Shown: positions 32,007 to 41,574 of the stretch, in pieces
How positions within the stretch are numbered: the stretch's first letter is position 1
How the letters are laid out: each line of letters opens with the position of its first letter
Source: Modestobacter muralis
GTDB lineage: Bacteria > Actinomycetota > Actinomycetes > Mycobacteriales > Geodermatophilaceae
Direction: 5' to 3'
Assembly (NCBI RefSeq): GCF_010682105.1
Contig: NZ_JAAGWH010000007.1
Span: 1-64,000 of the forward strand
Length of the DNA: 64,000 bases
Position numbers and translations under genes: made by a program
Notes under the pieces: model-generated
Told to the model about the DNA's origin: nothing
Database searches by the model: none
What the model saw: only the letters and a program-made list of their open reading frames with translations

Positions 32007-32959
32007 CCTTCCAGTCCCCGTGGTGGCTGGTGGCGCTGCTCGCCGTCGTGGCGCTGGTGGCGCTGTACGTGGTGCTGCAGCTGCGCCGCGCGAAGTACGC
32101 CGCGCGCTTCACCAACGTCGCGCTGCTCGGCTCGCTGGTGCCCAGGCGTGCCGGGTGGCGCCGGCACGTGGCCTTCGGCCTGGTGGCCGCGGGCCTGGCG
32201 GTGCTGGTGACCTCCCTCGCCGTGCCCAGCACCGAGGTCCGGGTGCCGCGGGAACGGGCGACGGTGGTCATGACCGTCGACGTCTCGCTGTCCATGCGGG
32301 CCACCGACATCGAGCCCGACCGCTTCCAGGCCATGCAGGTGGCGGCCAAGCAGTTCGTCGACGTCCTGCCCGCCCGGATCAACCTGGGCCTGGTCTCCTT
32401 CGCCGGGACGGCGACCACGCTGGTCACCCCGACCACCGACCGCGACCAGGTGCGCACCGCGATCGACAACCTGCAGCTGGCCGAGGCCACCGCGATCGGC
32501 GAGGCGGTGTTCACCTCCCTGACGACGGTGACGAACTTCCAGTCGACGCTGCAGACCGGTGGCGAGGAGGTGCCGCCGGCCCGGGTGGTGCTGCTGTCCG
32601 ACGGCTACAACACGGTGGGCCGGGAGACGACCCAGGCGGTCGAGGCGGCGGTGGCCGCTCAGGTGCCGGTGTCGACGATCGCCTTCGGCACCGACTACGG
32701 CGTGCTGGACCTCAACGGCGAGCGCTTCCCGGTGCCCGTCGACCGGTCGACGCTGGAGGACATCGCCGACGAGACCGGCGGCAGCTACAGCGAGGCGGCG
32801 AGCGCCGCGGAGCTGGAGCAGGTGTACGAGGACCTCGGCAGCCAGATCGGCTACACGACCGAGGCCCAGGACATCAGCCCGTGGTTCGTCCGCGGCGGCC
32901 TGCTCTTCGCCTTCCTCGGCATCGTCGCCTCGCTGCTGTGGACCAACCGGCTGCTGTGA
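32003..32959 (+). CDS. Membrane-anchored vWA/MIDAS protein (BatA-like)
   Basis: 318 residues. Two N-terminal helices (about 5-25 and 55-75) and one C-terminal helix (about 293-312) flank a vWA domain. MIDAS residues are in VDVSLSMRAT (DxSxS), and the later Thr and Asp positions in EATAIGEAV and LLSDGYNT. A MoxR chaperone should load metal or partners into it. It is the third gene of a tight three-gene operon. A 15-bp hairpin follows its stop. Confidence 0.92.
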   Translation: MTFQSPWWLVALLAVVALVALYVVLQLRRAKYAARFTNVALLGSLVPRRAGWRRHVAFGLVAAGLAVLVTSLAVPSTEVRVPRERATVVMTVDVSLSMRATDIEPDRFQAMQVAAKQFVDVLPARINLGLVSFAGTATTLVTPTTDRDQVRTAIDNLQLAEATAIGEAVFTSLTTVTNFQSTLQTGGEEVPPARVVLLSDGYNTVGRETTQAVEAAVAAQVPVSTIAFGTDYGVLDLNGERFPVPVDRSTLEDIADETGGSYSEAASAAELEQVYEDLGSQIGYTTEAQDISPWFVRGGLLFAFLGIVASLLWTNRLL

Positions 32960-32964
32960 CGCGA

Positions 32965-33012
32965 GGACCCCGCCGCCCCGAGGGGCAGCGGGGTCCGGGG
33001 ACGGCGGGGTCC
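32965..33012. terminator. Bidirectional hairpin between vWA and GT2 genes
   Basis: GGACCCCGCCGCCCC (32965-32979) pairs with 32982-32996 with one mismatch; alternatively GGACCCCGCCG pairs with CGGCGGGGTCC at 33002-33012. The three complementary blocks allow two mutually exclusive stems between convergent genes. Confidence 0.7.
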
Positions 33013-33013
33013 G

Positions 33014-34495
33014 TCAGACGGTGAAGCCGCGCTGCCGGCGGACGAGCTTCTTGATCATGAAGAGCGTCTGCAGCACGGTGACCAGGTACAGCACCGGCCA
33101 GCCGATCGACAGGATGGCCGACTGGACGCCGACGCTCTGCTGGCTCCAGGCGAAGATCAGCACCGTGAACGTGGCGACCGCGCACAGCGCCGGCATCACG
33201 TAGGCCGAGCCGCGTCCGCGCTCGGCGGCTGCCTGGGCGGCCCAGTTGTCCTTCTCCACCCGGGCCAGGAACTGCACCCAGGCGGTGACGAAGTGGCCCA
33301 TCCGGATCCACATGTAGAGCTCGGCCGGGGCCATGAGCAGGGCGTACAGGATGTCCGAGGCGCTCTTGTCGTGCATCGACGCCGCGATCCGCAGGTTCAG
33401 CAGGGTCGCCACCGCCGGCGGGATCAGCCACACCGGGTTGAACACGAACGCGTCGATCGACAGCGCGGCGGCCAGCAGCAGCGCGAACGCCATCCGGGTG
33501 CTGATGTTGAAGAGCATCGAGATGTTCTCGTACCAGCGCAGGCGCAGGTTCGGGTGCAGCGGCTGGCCCTTGTTGTCCCCGCGCTGGCCCGGCCACAGCA
33601 GGTCGATGCCGCCGAAGTTCCACTTGACCTGCTGGCCGTGCAGCGAGCGCAGGTCGGTCATCGGGCCCACGTAGGCGCGGGCCCGGGCGCTGATCTTGGT
33701 GTTGAACCCGGCGTCCTTGATCTGCAGCGAGAGCTTGGAGTCCTCGACCTCCGAGTCGCGCACCCACGGGGAGGACTGGTGGTGGCGGTACATGACCGTC
33801 TCCAGCGCGCGGACGCTGAAGAGGCTGCACTGCCCGCCGAGGACGGCCATGTTCCGGCCGCGGACCAGGTTGTCCATGTTGAACCCGGCGAACTGGGCGC
33901 GCTGGCCGGCCAGCAGGAAGCGGGCCATGCCCCCGTGGACCTTGGTCTTGTCGAAGCTGTAGACGGCCGACAGCCCGCCGATGCGGGGGTCGGTCACCAT
34001 CTCCTTCTCCAGCCACTCGACGCAGCGGCGGTCCAGGGTGGTGTCGCCGTCCACGCCGAGGATGTAGTCGTACCCGCGGCTGAGGTGGTAGCCGATGTTG
34101 AGGGCGCCGACCTTCTTGTCCGGGTTCTCCCCGATGTCGTGCACGTGCACGACGGTGCGGAACAGCTCGCCCTTGACGACCCGCTCGTGCGCGCCCTCGA
34201 AGCTGCGGGCGATCTCCGGGGTGTCGTCGTCGGTGTTGTTGATGATCACGTGGATGACGTCGGGGAGCCGGGTCTGCGCCAGCAGCGAGGTGAGGACGGC
34301 GGCGATCGTCCCCTCCTCGTTGTAGGCCGGGATGATGCAGCTGATGGTCGCGGTGCGCCGCTCGCTGCCCGTCCGCTGGTCGGCCCACTCGTCGGGGACG
34401 AGGGAGGAGATGTCCGGCGGCACCACGGTGCCCCGGGCCAGCAGCTGGATGCGGTCGGTGGCCCGGCGCATGCCCGGGACGACGAGCTCGGTCAT
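33014..34495 (-). CDS. Processive GT2 glycosyltransferase, membrane-bound
   Basis: 493 residues. A cytosolic GT2 domain (about 48-310) has the donor-binding DGD at 149-151 (GVDGDTTLD), a catalytic ED at 251-252 (EVEDSKLSL) and QQVKW at 288-292, a variant of the processive QxxRW motif with Lys for Arg. About five helices follow (330-485). The architecture matches poly-GlcNAc, hyaluronan or cellulose synthase-like enzymes, so it probably makes a surface polysaccharide. No PilZ domain is present. The ATG start overlaps the stop of the lipoprotein gene (ATGA), and a GGDEF gene is upstream. Confidence 0.88.
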   Translation of the reverse strand: MTELVVPGMRRATDRIQLLARGTVVPPDISSLVPDEWADQRTGSERRTATISCIIPAYNEEGTIAAVLTSLLAQTRLPDVIHVIINNTDDDTPEIARSFEGAHERVVKGELFRTVVHVHDIGENPDKKVGALNIGYHLSRGYDYILGVDGDTTLDRRCVEWLEKEMVTDPRIGGLSAVYSFDKTKVHGGMARFLLAGQRAQFAGFNMDNLVRGRNMAVLGGQCSLFSVRALETVMYRHHQSSPWVRDSEVEDSKLSLQIKDAGFNTKISARARAYVGPMTDLRSLHGQQVKWNFGGIDLLWPGQRGDNKGQPLHPNLRLRWYENISMLFNISTRMAFALLLAAALSIDAFVFNPVWLIPPAVATLLNLRIAASMHDKSASDILYALLMAPAELYMWIRMGHFVTAWVQFLARVEKDNWAAQAAAERGRGSAYVMPALCAVATFTVLIFAWSQQSVGVQSAILSIGWPVLYLVTVLQTLFMIKKLVRRQRGFTV

Positions 34496-35136
34496 GAGGT
34501 CTCCTGCAGGAGGGGCAGCTCGATGCTGTCCTGGACGGTCTGTCGGAAGTACTCGCCCGAGCCGATGGCGGTCTCGACGAGCAGGTCGAACTGCACGTAG
34601 ACGGTGAGCTCGGTGGCGGTGGCCGCCGAGGGCGCCACGTTGAGCGCGCTGGTGTAGTCGAAGGGCGGGGTGAGCACGAACTCGCCGCGGTCCTCGGTGA
34701 TCGTGGTGCGGGTCGTGCCGTCGTCGGCGGTGGCCGCGAAGCGGGTGACCTTCACGGCCTGGCGCGCCGGGCCGCCCTCGACGTGCGCGGCGAGCTGGAC
34801 GGTCTTGACGTCGGCGGCGGTCCAGGAGACGGCCTCCTGGTCGGTCCACCAGTCGATGACGACGTCGCGGTCGCCGGTGGCCACCGTGTGGGTCACCGAC
34901 CCGGTGTCCAGGTCGCCGGCGGTGCGCACCGGGGTGACCGGGGCCTCCTCGGCGACCGGCGCGAGGCTGGGCGCCGTCGCTGCTGTCGTCGCCGGAGCGG
35001 CGGAGGTCTCCGCCGCCGCGTCCGAGAGCCCCGGGCTCATGCCGACGTCGGGCAGCTGGCACCCCGACAGCAGCGTCCCCAGGGTCAGCGCGGCCCCCAG
35101 TCCGACTGCACCTCGCCGTGCTCCACCTGTTCGCAT
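34492..35136 (-). CDS. Lipoprotein paired with the GT2 gene
   Basis: 214 residues. A signal peptide with lipobox LLSGC (Cys near residue 25) is followed by a Thr/Ala/Pro linker and a beta-rich domain (from about residue 70; GDRDVVIDWWTD and TELTVYVQFDLLVET). ATG 35136 follows AGAGG with eight-base spacing; a GTG nine bases earlier is alternative. It is co-translated with the glycosyltransferase by a four-base overlap, so it may be an extracytoplasmic partner in polysaccharide synthesis or export. I know no named family for it. Confidence 0.75.
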   Translation of the reverse strand: MRTGGARRGAVGLGAALTLGTLLSGCQLPDVGMSPGLSDAAAETSAAPATTAATAPSLAPVAEEAPVTPVRTAGDLDTGSVTHTVATGDRDVVIDWWTDQEAVSWTAADVKTVQLAAHVEGGPARQAVKVTRFAATADDGTTRTTITEDRGEFVLTPPFDYTSALNVAPSAATATELTVYVQFDLLVETAIGSGEYFRQTVQDSIELPLLQETS

Positions 35137-35357
35137 CGGGCACACCTCTTCTCCTGCGGCACGAGCCGCCCACGGTCATCGGGAGACCGCGCGGGAGGGG
35201 GACAGCGCCGGCCGCGTCCTCGAGCGATCGTCACCGACCGTAGAGACCGACCGAGCTGCGGTCACGCAGCGTCACGCTGGTGGGGGACAGGGAGGCACCG
35301 GACGGGTGAGTGGCGCCGATGACGGGGCGTGGCGGGTGGCTCGGGCAGGGCCGGAGG

Positions 35358-36827
35358 TCAGGTGCCCTCGGCGGCTGCCCGCCCCCGGGCCCGGGACCGC
35401 GCGACCTTGTCGGTGTACATCGCCGCGTCCGCCGCGCGCAGCAGGGCGGCGGGGTCGTCGCCGTCCTCGGGTCCGAGGGCGAGGCCCAGGCTGACGCCGA
35501 CGCCGTGTCCGCCCAGGCCCCGCTCCAGCCGGTCACGCAGCTCCTCGGCCACCGCGGCCGCCTGCGCGCGGTCGGCCGTGCCGTCCAGCACGACGCAGAA
35601 CTCGTCGCCGGCCAGCCGGGCGACGAGGTCCTCGGTGCGCACGGCCGCGCGCAGCAGCCCGGCGAGCTCGGCCAGCAGCGCGTCCCCGGCCTCGTGCCCG
35701 TGGACGTCGTTGACCGCCTTGAACCCGTCGAGGTCCAGGAAGACCAGCCCCAGCCGGCTCCCGTGCCGGTGGGTCCGGGCCAGCTCCCGTTCCAGGTGCC
35801 GCACCAGGGCGGCCCGGTTGGGCAGGCCGGTCAGCGCGTCGGTGAGTGCCTGCTCCTCCACCTGGCGGTGCAGGCGCGCGTTGTCCAGGGCCCGCCGCGC
35901 CGCGGCCGAGAGCCCCTGCAGGACGCGGTGTTCGGCGGGCACGCCGACCTGGGCGACGCCGGTGCGGGCCACGAGCCACAGGGTGCCGTCCTCGACGACC
36001 TCGCCCACCTGGTGCGGTTGCGGCGGGGCCGGCTGCAGCACCACCTCGCTGCGCGGCAGCAGCCGGGTGGCGTGGGCGTGCAGGGCGTCGAGCACCCGGT
36101 CCGGGTGCAGCGAGGCGTGCAGCTCGGCGGTGGCCTCGGCCAGTGCGTCGAGCAGGTCGCGTTCGGTGGCCAGCCGGGTGTGCCGGCGGCTGAGCACGGC
36201 GAGGACGGCCAGCAGCGGGAGCAGGCGCCACGTACCGACCGGGTCCCGCAGCACCAGCGGTGCCAGCAGCAGCCCGAGGACCACGCCCGCGGTCTCCACC
36301 ACGACGAGCTGGCGGAGCCCGCTGGCGAACCCGGCGACCAGCCGCCCCCTGCCGAGGCTGAGCACGGTGACCACCTGCAGGTGGCTCACGGTGCCGAACA
36401 CCACGGCCGCGACAGCGGCCGCCACCAGACGCGGAGCGCCCTGGTCTGCCAGTGTCGCGGCGGTCAGGGCGCCGGCCGCCCCGGCGGTGAGCGTCGAGGC
36501 GCCGTTGAACAGCCGGTTGACCGCGCTGGTGCGCAGCGACCCGATCAGCACCGCCGCCGCGACCCCGGCGGACAGCGCGGCGGCGGCCGGTGGCAGGACG
36601 GCATAGGCCAGCACGGCGGCGGTCTCGCCGAAGGTCATGTGGGTGGCCCGGTCCCGGCGCCCGATGGTCACCGGGGAGAACAGCAGCAGCGTCACGACCG
36701 CGGTGGTGACGGCCCACGTGGCCGGGGACCGCACCAGTGCCGGACCGGCGCGGACCAGCTCCACCGCGACGGCTGCGACGCCCAGGACCACCAGCGTCAC
36801 CAGGAACACCCGGGACCTGCCGTGCAC
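35358..36827 (-). CDS. Membrane GGDEF diguanylate cyclase
   Basis: 489 residues. The first 210 residues form about seven helices. A GAF-like or linker segment follows (about 215-320), then a GGDEF domain. The active-site motif is AGDEF at about 406-410, an accepted active variant, and an inhibitory site RTED lies five residues upstream (about 397-400). Preserved LVFLDLDGFKAVND and metal-binding Asp positions predict real c-di-GMP synthesis with product inhibition. It lies upstream of the lipoprotein-GT2 pair on the same strand, 221 bp away, which suggests c-di-GMP-linked exopolysaccharide control; that link is inference. Confidence 0.9.
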   Translation of the reverse strand: MHGRSRVFLVTLVVLGVAAVAVELVRAGPALVRSPATWAVTTAVVTLLLFSPVTIGRRDRATHMTFGETAAVLAYAVLPPAAAALSAGVAAAVLIGSLRTSAVNRLFNGASTLTAGAAGALTAATLADQGAPRLVAAAVAAVVFGTVSHLQVVTVLSLGRGRLVAGFASGLRQLVVVETAGVVLGLLLAPLVLRDPVGTWRLLPLLAVLAVLSRRHTRLATERDLLDALAEATAELHASLHPDRVLDALHAHATRLLPRSEVVLQPAPPQPHQVGEVVEDGTLWLVARTGVAQVGVPAEHRVLQGLSAAARRALDNARLHRQVEEQALTDALTGLPNRAALVRHLERELARTHRHGSRLGLVFLDLDGFKAVNDVHGHEAGDALLAELAGLLRAAVRTEDLVARLAGDEFCVVLDGTADRAQAAAVAEELRDRLERGLGGHGVGVSLGLALGPEDGDDPAALLRAADAAMYTDKVARSRARGRAAAEGT

Positions 36828-36968
36828 CGGACCACCGCCCTCTCTGCCGCGCGGGGTGGTCCGGGCCGGTCCGGACGGCCTGCGTCAGCGGGAGGCTACT
36901 GGGACGTCCGTTCCCGTTCCGCGACGACGCGGCGCGCGGGGGCGAGCTGATCGCGGCCGGGCACCCGG

Positions 36969-37259
36969 TCAGTCGGTCGGGAACAGCCGGTCGACCGCGG
37001 GGGAGCGGCGTACCTGCACGCTGCGCCCACCCAGCGCGGCGACGTCCAGGTGGTCGCGCACCAGCTCCAGGGCGGCACCGCTCAGCGAGGTGACCGAGCG
37101 CGCGTCGAGCACCTCGATCCGCGCGGGCTCGGCGCCGTAGCGCTCCCGGAACGCCGCCACGGCACCGGCGTCCACGGCGCCGGCCAGGCACAGCGCGCGT
37201 CCGTCGGCGGTGTTCAGCAGCCGGACCAGTCCGCGCGCCGGGGCGGGGGGAGGGGACAC
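36969..37259 (-). CDS. Small STAS-like protein
   Basis: 96 residues with the order strand-helix typical of STAS domains: LCLAGAVDAGAVAAFRERYG, then IEVLDARSVTSLSGAALELVRDHL, where the Ser in SLSG sits at the phosphorylation-loop position. It may be an anti-anti-sigma protein or a stand-alone binding domain. Start GTG 37259 is a choice; an upstream GTG exists. It diverges from fabG across about 106 bp. A second, canonical STAS gene is at 45.9 kb. Confidence 0.6.
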   Translation of the reverse strand: MSPPPAPARGLVRLLNTADGRALCLAGAVDAGAVAAFRERYGAEPARIEVLDARSVTSLSGAALELVRDHLDVAALGGRSVQVRRSPAVDRLFPTD

Positions 37260-37365
37260 GGCACCAGTGTGCGGCGGCCGGACGCCGACCGCGCGGGCGT
37301 GCGCCGTCGGGCCACCGACTAGGTTCATGGACGGTTGTACCCGGGCGAGTGGCGAGGTGGGCTGA

Positions 37366-38070
<705 letters not shown>

Positions 38071-38072
38071 AC

Positions 38073-38861
38073 ATGACCACTGGCAACGGAATCCTCGAGG
38101 GCAAGACCATCCTGGTCGCAGGCGTGCTGACCGAGGCCTCGATCGCGTTCTCGGCGGCGAAGATCGCCCAGGAGCAGGGCGCGACCGTCGTCCTGTCGAA
38201 CTTCGGCCGGGCGCTGTCGCTGTGCCAGCGGATCGCCAAGCGGCTGCCGCAGGAAGCAGCGGTGGTCGAGCTGGACGTGACGAACACCGAGCACCTGGCC
38301 ACGCTGGCCGACCGGCTGCGCGAGCACCTCGGCGCCGACGCCCGGCTGGACGGCGTCGTGCACTCGATCGGCTTCGCGCCGCAGGAGGCCATGGGCGACG
38401 GGTTCACCGAGGTCGCCTGGGAGCACGCGGCGACGGCCTTCCAGGTCTCCACCTGGTCGCTGGCCAGCCTCACCCAGGCCTGCCGCCCGCTGTTCGGCGA
38501 CACCGCCGCGGTGGTCGGGCTGACCTTCGACGCGACCGTCGCCTGGCCGGTCTACGGCTGGATGGGCGCGGCCAAGGCGGCGCTGGAGTCGACCTCCCGT
38601 TACCTCGCCCGGGAGCTCGGCCCGGAGGGCGTGCGGGTCAACCTCGTCGCCGCCGGCCCGCTGCGCACCATGGCCATGAAGTCGATCCCGGGCAGCAACC
38701 AGTTCGAGGAGGCCTGGGAGGGCCGCGCGCCACTGGGCTGGTCGGTCACCGACACCGAACCCGCCGGCAAGGCCGTCGCCGCGCTGCTGAGCGACTGGTT
38801 CCCGGCCACCACCGGCGAGATCGTGCACGTCGACGGCGGCTTCCACGCTGTGGGCGTGTGA
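38073..38861 (+). CDS. inhA: Enoyl-ACP reductase (FabI/InhA)
   Basis: 262 residues. It matches InhA closely: SIGFAPQEAM after VVH with S98 equivalent to the isoniazid-site Ser, catalytic Y161 and K168 in VYGWMGAAKAAL, and VNLVAAGPLRTMAM. It performs the last reduction of fatty acid elongation with NADH. Two bases separate it from fabG. Its stop codon overlaps the first hemH ATG, and a 27-bp duplication copies this junction (see repeat). Confidence 0.95.
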   Translation: MTTGNGILEGKTILVAGVLTEASIAFSAAKIAQEQGATVVLSNFGRALSLCQRIAKRLPQEAAVVELDVTNTEHLATLADRLREHLGADARLDGVVHSIGFAPQEAMGDGFTEVAWEHAATAFQVSTWSLASLTQACRPLFGDTAAVVGLTFDATVAWPVYGWMGAAKAALESTSRYLARELGPEGVRVNLVAAGPLRTMAMKSIPGSNQFEEAWEGRAPLGWSVTDTEPAGKAVAALLSDWFPATTGEIVHVDGGFHAVGV

Positions 38862-38915
38862 TGGCAGAGCCACGGGACGGGCGTGTGATGGCAGAGCCAC
38901 AGGACGGGCGTGTGA
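38852..38915 (+). repeat. 27-bp tandem duplication spanning the inhA stop and hemH start
   Basis: Copy 1 (38852-38878) and copy 2 (38879-38905) differ by one base; a 10-bp third copy (38906-38915) reads GGGCGTGTGA. Each full copy contains TGATGG, so the inhA stop/hemH ATG junction occurs twice. In HemH it encodes two near-identical nonapeptides (MAEPRDGRV, MAEPQDGRV). Confidence 0.9.
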
Positions 38916-40102
38916 CCGCCGCCCCGGTCGACGCCCGCCCGCAGCACCCGCTGCCCGACGGCGTCTCGATCACCCCGGCCGGGCAGGAGCCGAACGCGGA
39001 CTCCTCGCTGGCGGTCCGCAACAACGGCGGCGTCGCCCCCTCGTCCGACCCGGCCCCTGCCGGCCGGCGTGAGGCGCTGTTGGTGCTCGGCTTCGGCGGG
39101 CCCGAGGGCCACGACGACGTCATGCCGTTCCTGCTCAACGTCACCCGCGGCCGCGGCATCCCGCCCGAGCGTCTGGAGGCCGTCGCCGAGCACTACCACC
39201 ACTTCGGTGGCGTGAGCCCGATCAACGAGCAGAACAAGGCGCTGATCAGCGCCCTGGAGGCCGACCTCGCGACCGCCGGCGTCGACATGCCGGTCTACTG
39301 GGGCAACCGCAACTGGGCGCCCTACGTCGAGGACGCCTGGCGGCAGATGGCCGAGGACGGCATCGAGCACGCCTACGTGCTGGCCACCTCGGCCTACGCC
39401 TCCTTCTCCGGGTGCCGGCAGTACCACGAGGACGTCGCCCGGGCTCGGGTCGCGCTGGAGTCCGACCCCACCGGTCCGGCCGGGCCCACGGCGGAGAAGC
39501 TGCCGCACTACTTCGACGCACCGGGCTTCGTGCAGGCCAACGCAGACGCGCTGGCCGCCGCCATCGCCTCGCTGCCCGCCGAGCTGCGGGACGGCGCCCG
39601 GCTGGTCGCCACCGCGCACAGCATCCCGAACGCGATGGCCGCGGTGGCCGGGCCGCAGGGCGGTGCCTACGAGGCCGAGCTGACGGCTGCCGCGCAGGCG
39701 GTCGTCGACGCTGCGGCGCCGGGCCGGTCCTTCGACCTGGTGTGGCAGAGCCGCAGCGGCCCGCCGTCGGTGCCGTGGCTGGAGCCCGACGTCAACGACC
39801 ACCTGCGGGCGCTGGCCGAGTCCGGCGAGCAGGCCGTGGTTGTCTTCCCGGTCGGCTTCATCAGCGACCACCTCGAGGTCATCTGGGACCTGGACAACGA
39901 GGCCGAGGAGACCGCCGGCGAGCTCGGGCTGGCGTTCGCGCGGGCGGCGACCGCGGGCACCCACCCGGCGTTCATCACCTCGCTGCGGGAGCTGCTGGAG
40001 GAGCGTCGCGCCGGCGGCGAACCGCGGCTGGGCACCAACTGCCCGGCCTACTGCTGCTTCGTCCAGCGCCCGTCCGCCCGCCCGGCGGCCGCCGCCACCT
40101 GA
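38861..40102 (+). CDS. hemH: Ferrochelatase (coproporphyrin type, HemH/CpfC)
   Basis: 413 residues. The core, from about residue 68 (REALLVLGFGGPEG), is a ferrochelatase; actinobacterial enzymes insert iron into coproporphyrin III, and the catalytic His lies in VATAHSIPN. Cysteines in FSGCRQYHED and the C-terminal NCPAYCC match the [2Fe-2S] ligands of mycobacterial ferrochelatase. The first 65 residues are a disordered leader that contains a duplicated nonapeptide. ATG 38861 overlaps the inhA stop; ATG 38888 or GTG 38912, both in frame, may be the older start. A terminator-like inverted repeat follows. Confidence 0.93.
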   Translation: MAEPRDGRVMAEPQDGRVTAAPVDARPQHPLPDGVSITPAGQEPNADSSLAVRNNGGVAPSSDPAPAGRREALLVLGFGGPEGHDDVMPFLLNVTRGRGIPPERLEAVAEHYHHFGGVSPINEQNKALISALEADLATAGVDMPVYWGNRNWAPYVEDAWRQMAEDGIEHAYVLATSAYASFSGCRQYHEDVARARVALESDPTGPAGPTAEKLPHYFDAPGFVQANADALAAAIASLPAELRDGARLVATAHSIPNAMAAVAGPQGGAYEAELTAAAQAVVDAAAPGRSFDLVWQSRSGPPSVPWLEPDVNDHLRALAESGEQAVVVFPVGFISDHLEVIWDLDNEAEETAGELGLAFARAATAGTHPAFITSLRELLEERRAGGEPRLGTNCPAYCCFVQRPSARPAAAAT

Positions 40103-40121
40103 GCCGGGGCCCGCTCTTGGT

Positions 40122-40183
40122 TGCACGCTCTTCGTGCGCGTCGCACGTGCTGTGGCACGCGCACTGCACACGAAGAGCGTGCA
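40122..40183. terminator. 15-bp inverted repeat between convergent genes
   Basis: TGCACGCTCTTCGTG (40122-40136) and its exact complement (40169-40183) frame a 32-nt region with further self-complementary blocks (GTGCGCG/CGCGCAC). It lies between the hemH stop and the minus-strand gene stop. Confidence 0.7.
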
Positions 40184-40194
40184 GTGCGGCCGGG

Positions 40195-40935
40195 CTAGGG
40201 GCGCGGGACCCAGTTGTAGGCGGCGACGGTGGCCTCGCGGACGGCGTGGGCCAGCGGGCGCAGCGCCTCGTCGCGGCGGGCGGCCTGGGCGTGGGTGACT
40301 GCGGCGCCGGGTGCGTCGGCCATCGCCAGGTCGAGCACCTGCGACAGCCGCTGCGCCCGGCCGAGCACCGACGCGGCCAGCTGGTCGTGGTCGTCGGGCA
40401 GGCCCACGGCGTGCACCCGGCGCGCCAGTCCGGCCAGCAGCGCGGGCACCTCGGGGTTCCACCGGGCCAGGTCCAGCGCGGCCAGCGTGCGCGCGGAGTC
40501 GCCGACGGCGAGGTCCAGGGCGCCGGACACCGAGCGCAGGGTGCCCTCCACCGGCGGGGCCGCAGGCGGGGCGCCGTCCAGGGACACCGCCGTCCAGGAG
40601 ACCACCTCCGGGCCGATCTCCTCGGGGACCAGCGCGATCCGGGTGCCGACCACGGCCTGACCGGACTCCAGCGCCAGCGCGACCAGCGGGGGCAGCGCCG
40701 GGACGCCCCGGATGTCGCCGGGCACGGGCAGCACCAGCCGCAGCCGTTGCTCACCCAGCCCGCGCAGCGCGCTCAGCGCCCAGCCCAGCGGCACGGCCTC
40801 CTCGGTGCCGGGCAGCCCGACGACGCGGTGGCCGGTGGTCCCCACCAGAGCGTCGAGCGCCTCGTCGTAGGAGGTGCGTCCAGTGAGCCAGGCGGTGGCC
40901 CAGACGGCGAAGCGGCCGGCGGCGATGTCGTGCAC
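40195..40935 (-). CDS. Conserved actinobacterial protein of unknown function
   Basis: 246 residues, mainly helical with a few strands and no membrane segments or motifs that I know. The first third reads AAGRFAVWATAWLTGRTSYDEALDALVG, and a middle section has LRLVLPVPGDIRGVPALPPLV. By position between hemH and nfeD it corresponds to Rv1486c of M. tuberculosis, an uncharacterised conserved protein. The GTG at 40935 is the best start; the upstream frame is open but low-quality. It diverges from nfeD. Confidence 0.75.
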   Translation of the reverse strand: MHDIAAGRFAVWATAWLTGRTSYDEALDALVGTTGHRVVGLPGTEEAVPLGWALSALRGLGEQRLRLVLPVPGDIRGVPALPPLVALALESGQAVVGTRIALVPEEIGPEVVSWTAVSLDGAPPAAPPVEGTLRSVSGALDLAVGDSARTLAALDLARWNPEVPALLAGLARRVHAVGLPDDHDQLAASVLGRAQRLSQVLDLAMADAPGAAVTHAQAARRDEALRPLAHAVREATVAAYNWVPRP

Positions 40936-41046
40936 GGTTGTCGAGGTTACGACGCCCCGGCGCCCGGGGTGGGCGCCCGGGCAGGTGAGGTGGCCGACGT
41001 GCGCGCGGACCGGTCGGACACGGCTCCGCGTGCCAGACTGCGGAGC

Positions 41047-41478
41047 GTGGCTGCCTGGTTGCTCTGGTTGATCGCCGCGGGGCTGTTCGCCGCCGGCGAG
41101 ATGGCCAGCCTGGACCTGGTCCTGCTCATGTTCGCCGGTGGCGCCCTCGGCGGGATGAGCGCGGCGCTGCTGACCGACAGCCTGCCGGTGCAGCTGGCCG
41201 CCTTCGTGGTGGTCTCGGTGGGGCTGCTGACCGTCGTCCGGCCGGTCGCCAAGCGGCACCTGGTCGACCGCACGCCCGAGCAGATCGACGGCGTGCAGGC
41301 CATCGTCGGGCGCACCGCGGTGGTCAGTCAGCGCGTCGACGCCACCACGGGCCAGGTGCGGATGGGCCACGACGAGTGGTCGGCGCGCACGCAGCTCGAC
41401 GGCGAGGTCTACGAGGTGGGCACCGAGGTGCGGATCGTGCAGATCGAGGGCCCGGTCGCCTACGTCAGCCACACCTGA
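41047..41478 (+). CDS. NfeD-like membrane protein
   Basis: 143 residues. Three N-terminal helices (about 2-20, 27-45, 52-68) are followed by a soluble OB-fold domain (about 80-143) with VGRTAVVSQRVDATTGQVRM and GTEVRIVQIEGPVAYV. Short NfeD proteins of this type partner with SPFH-domain membrane proteins, and the next gene encodes one. GTG 41047 starts the first helix. The order hemH, unknown, nfeD, SPFH matches the mycobacterial backbone. Confidence 0.88.
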   Translation: MAAWLLWLIAAGLFAAGEMASLDLVLLMFAGGALGGMSAALLTDSLPVQLAAFVVVSVGLLTVVRPVAKRHLVDRTPEQIDGVQAIVGRTAVVSQRVDATTGQVRMGHDEWSARTQLDGEVYEVGTEVRIVQIEGPVAYVSHT

Positions 41479-41574
41479 GCCGTCCCGGACGGATGACGTC
41501 GCCCGCGCCGTGATGCCGACGCGGGTGACGGTGCACCATCGGGGGCACGCACCACCTCCGAGCAGAGGAGCACC

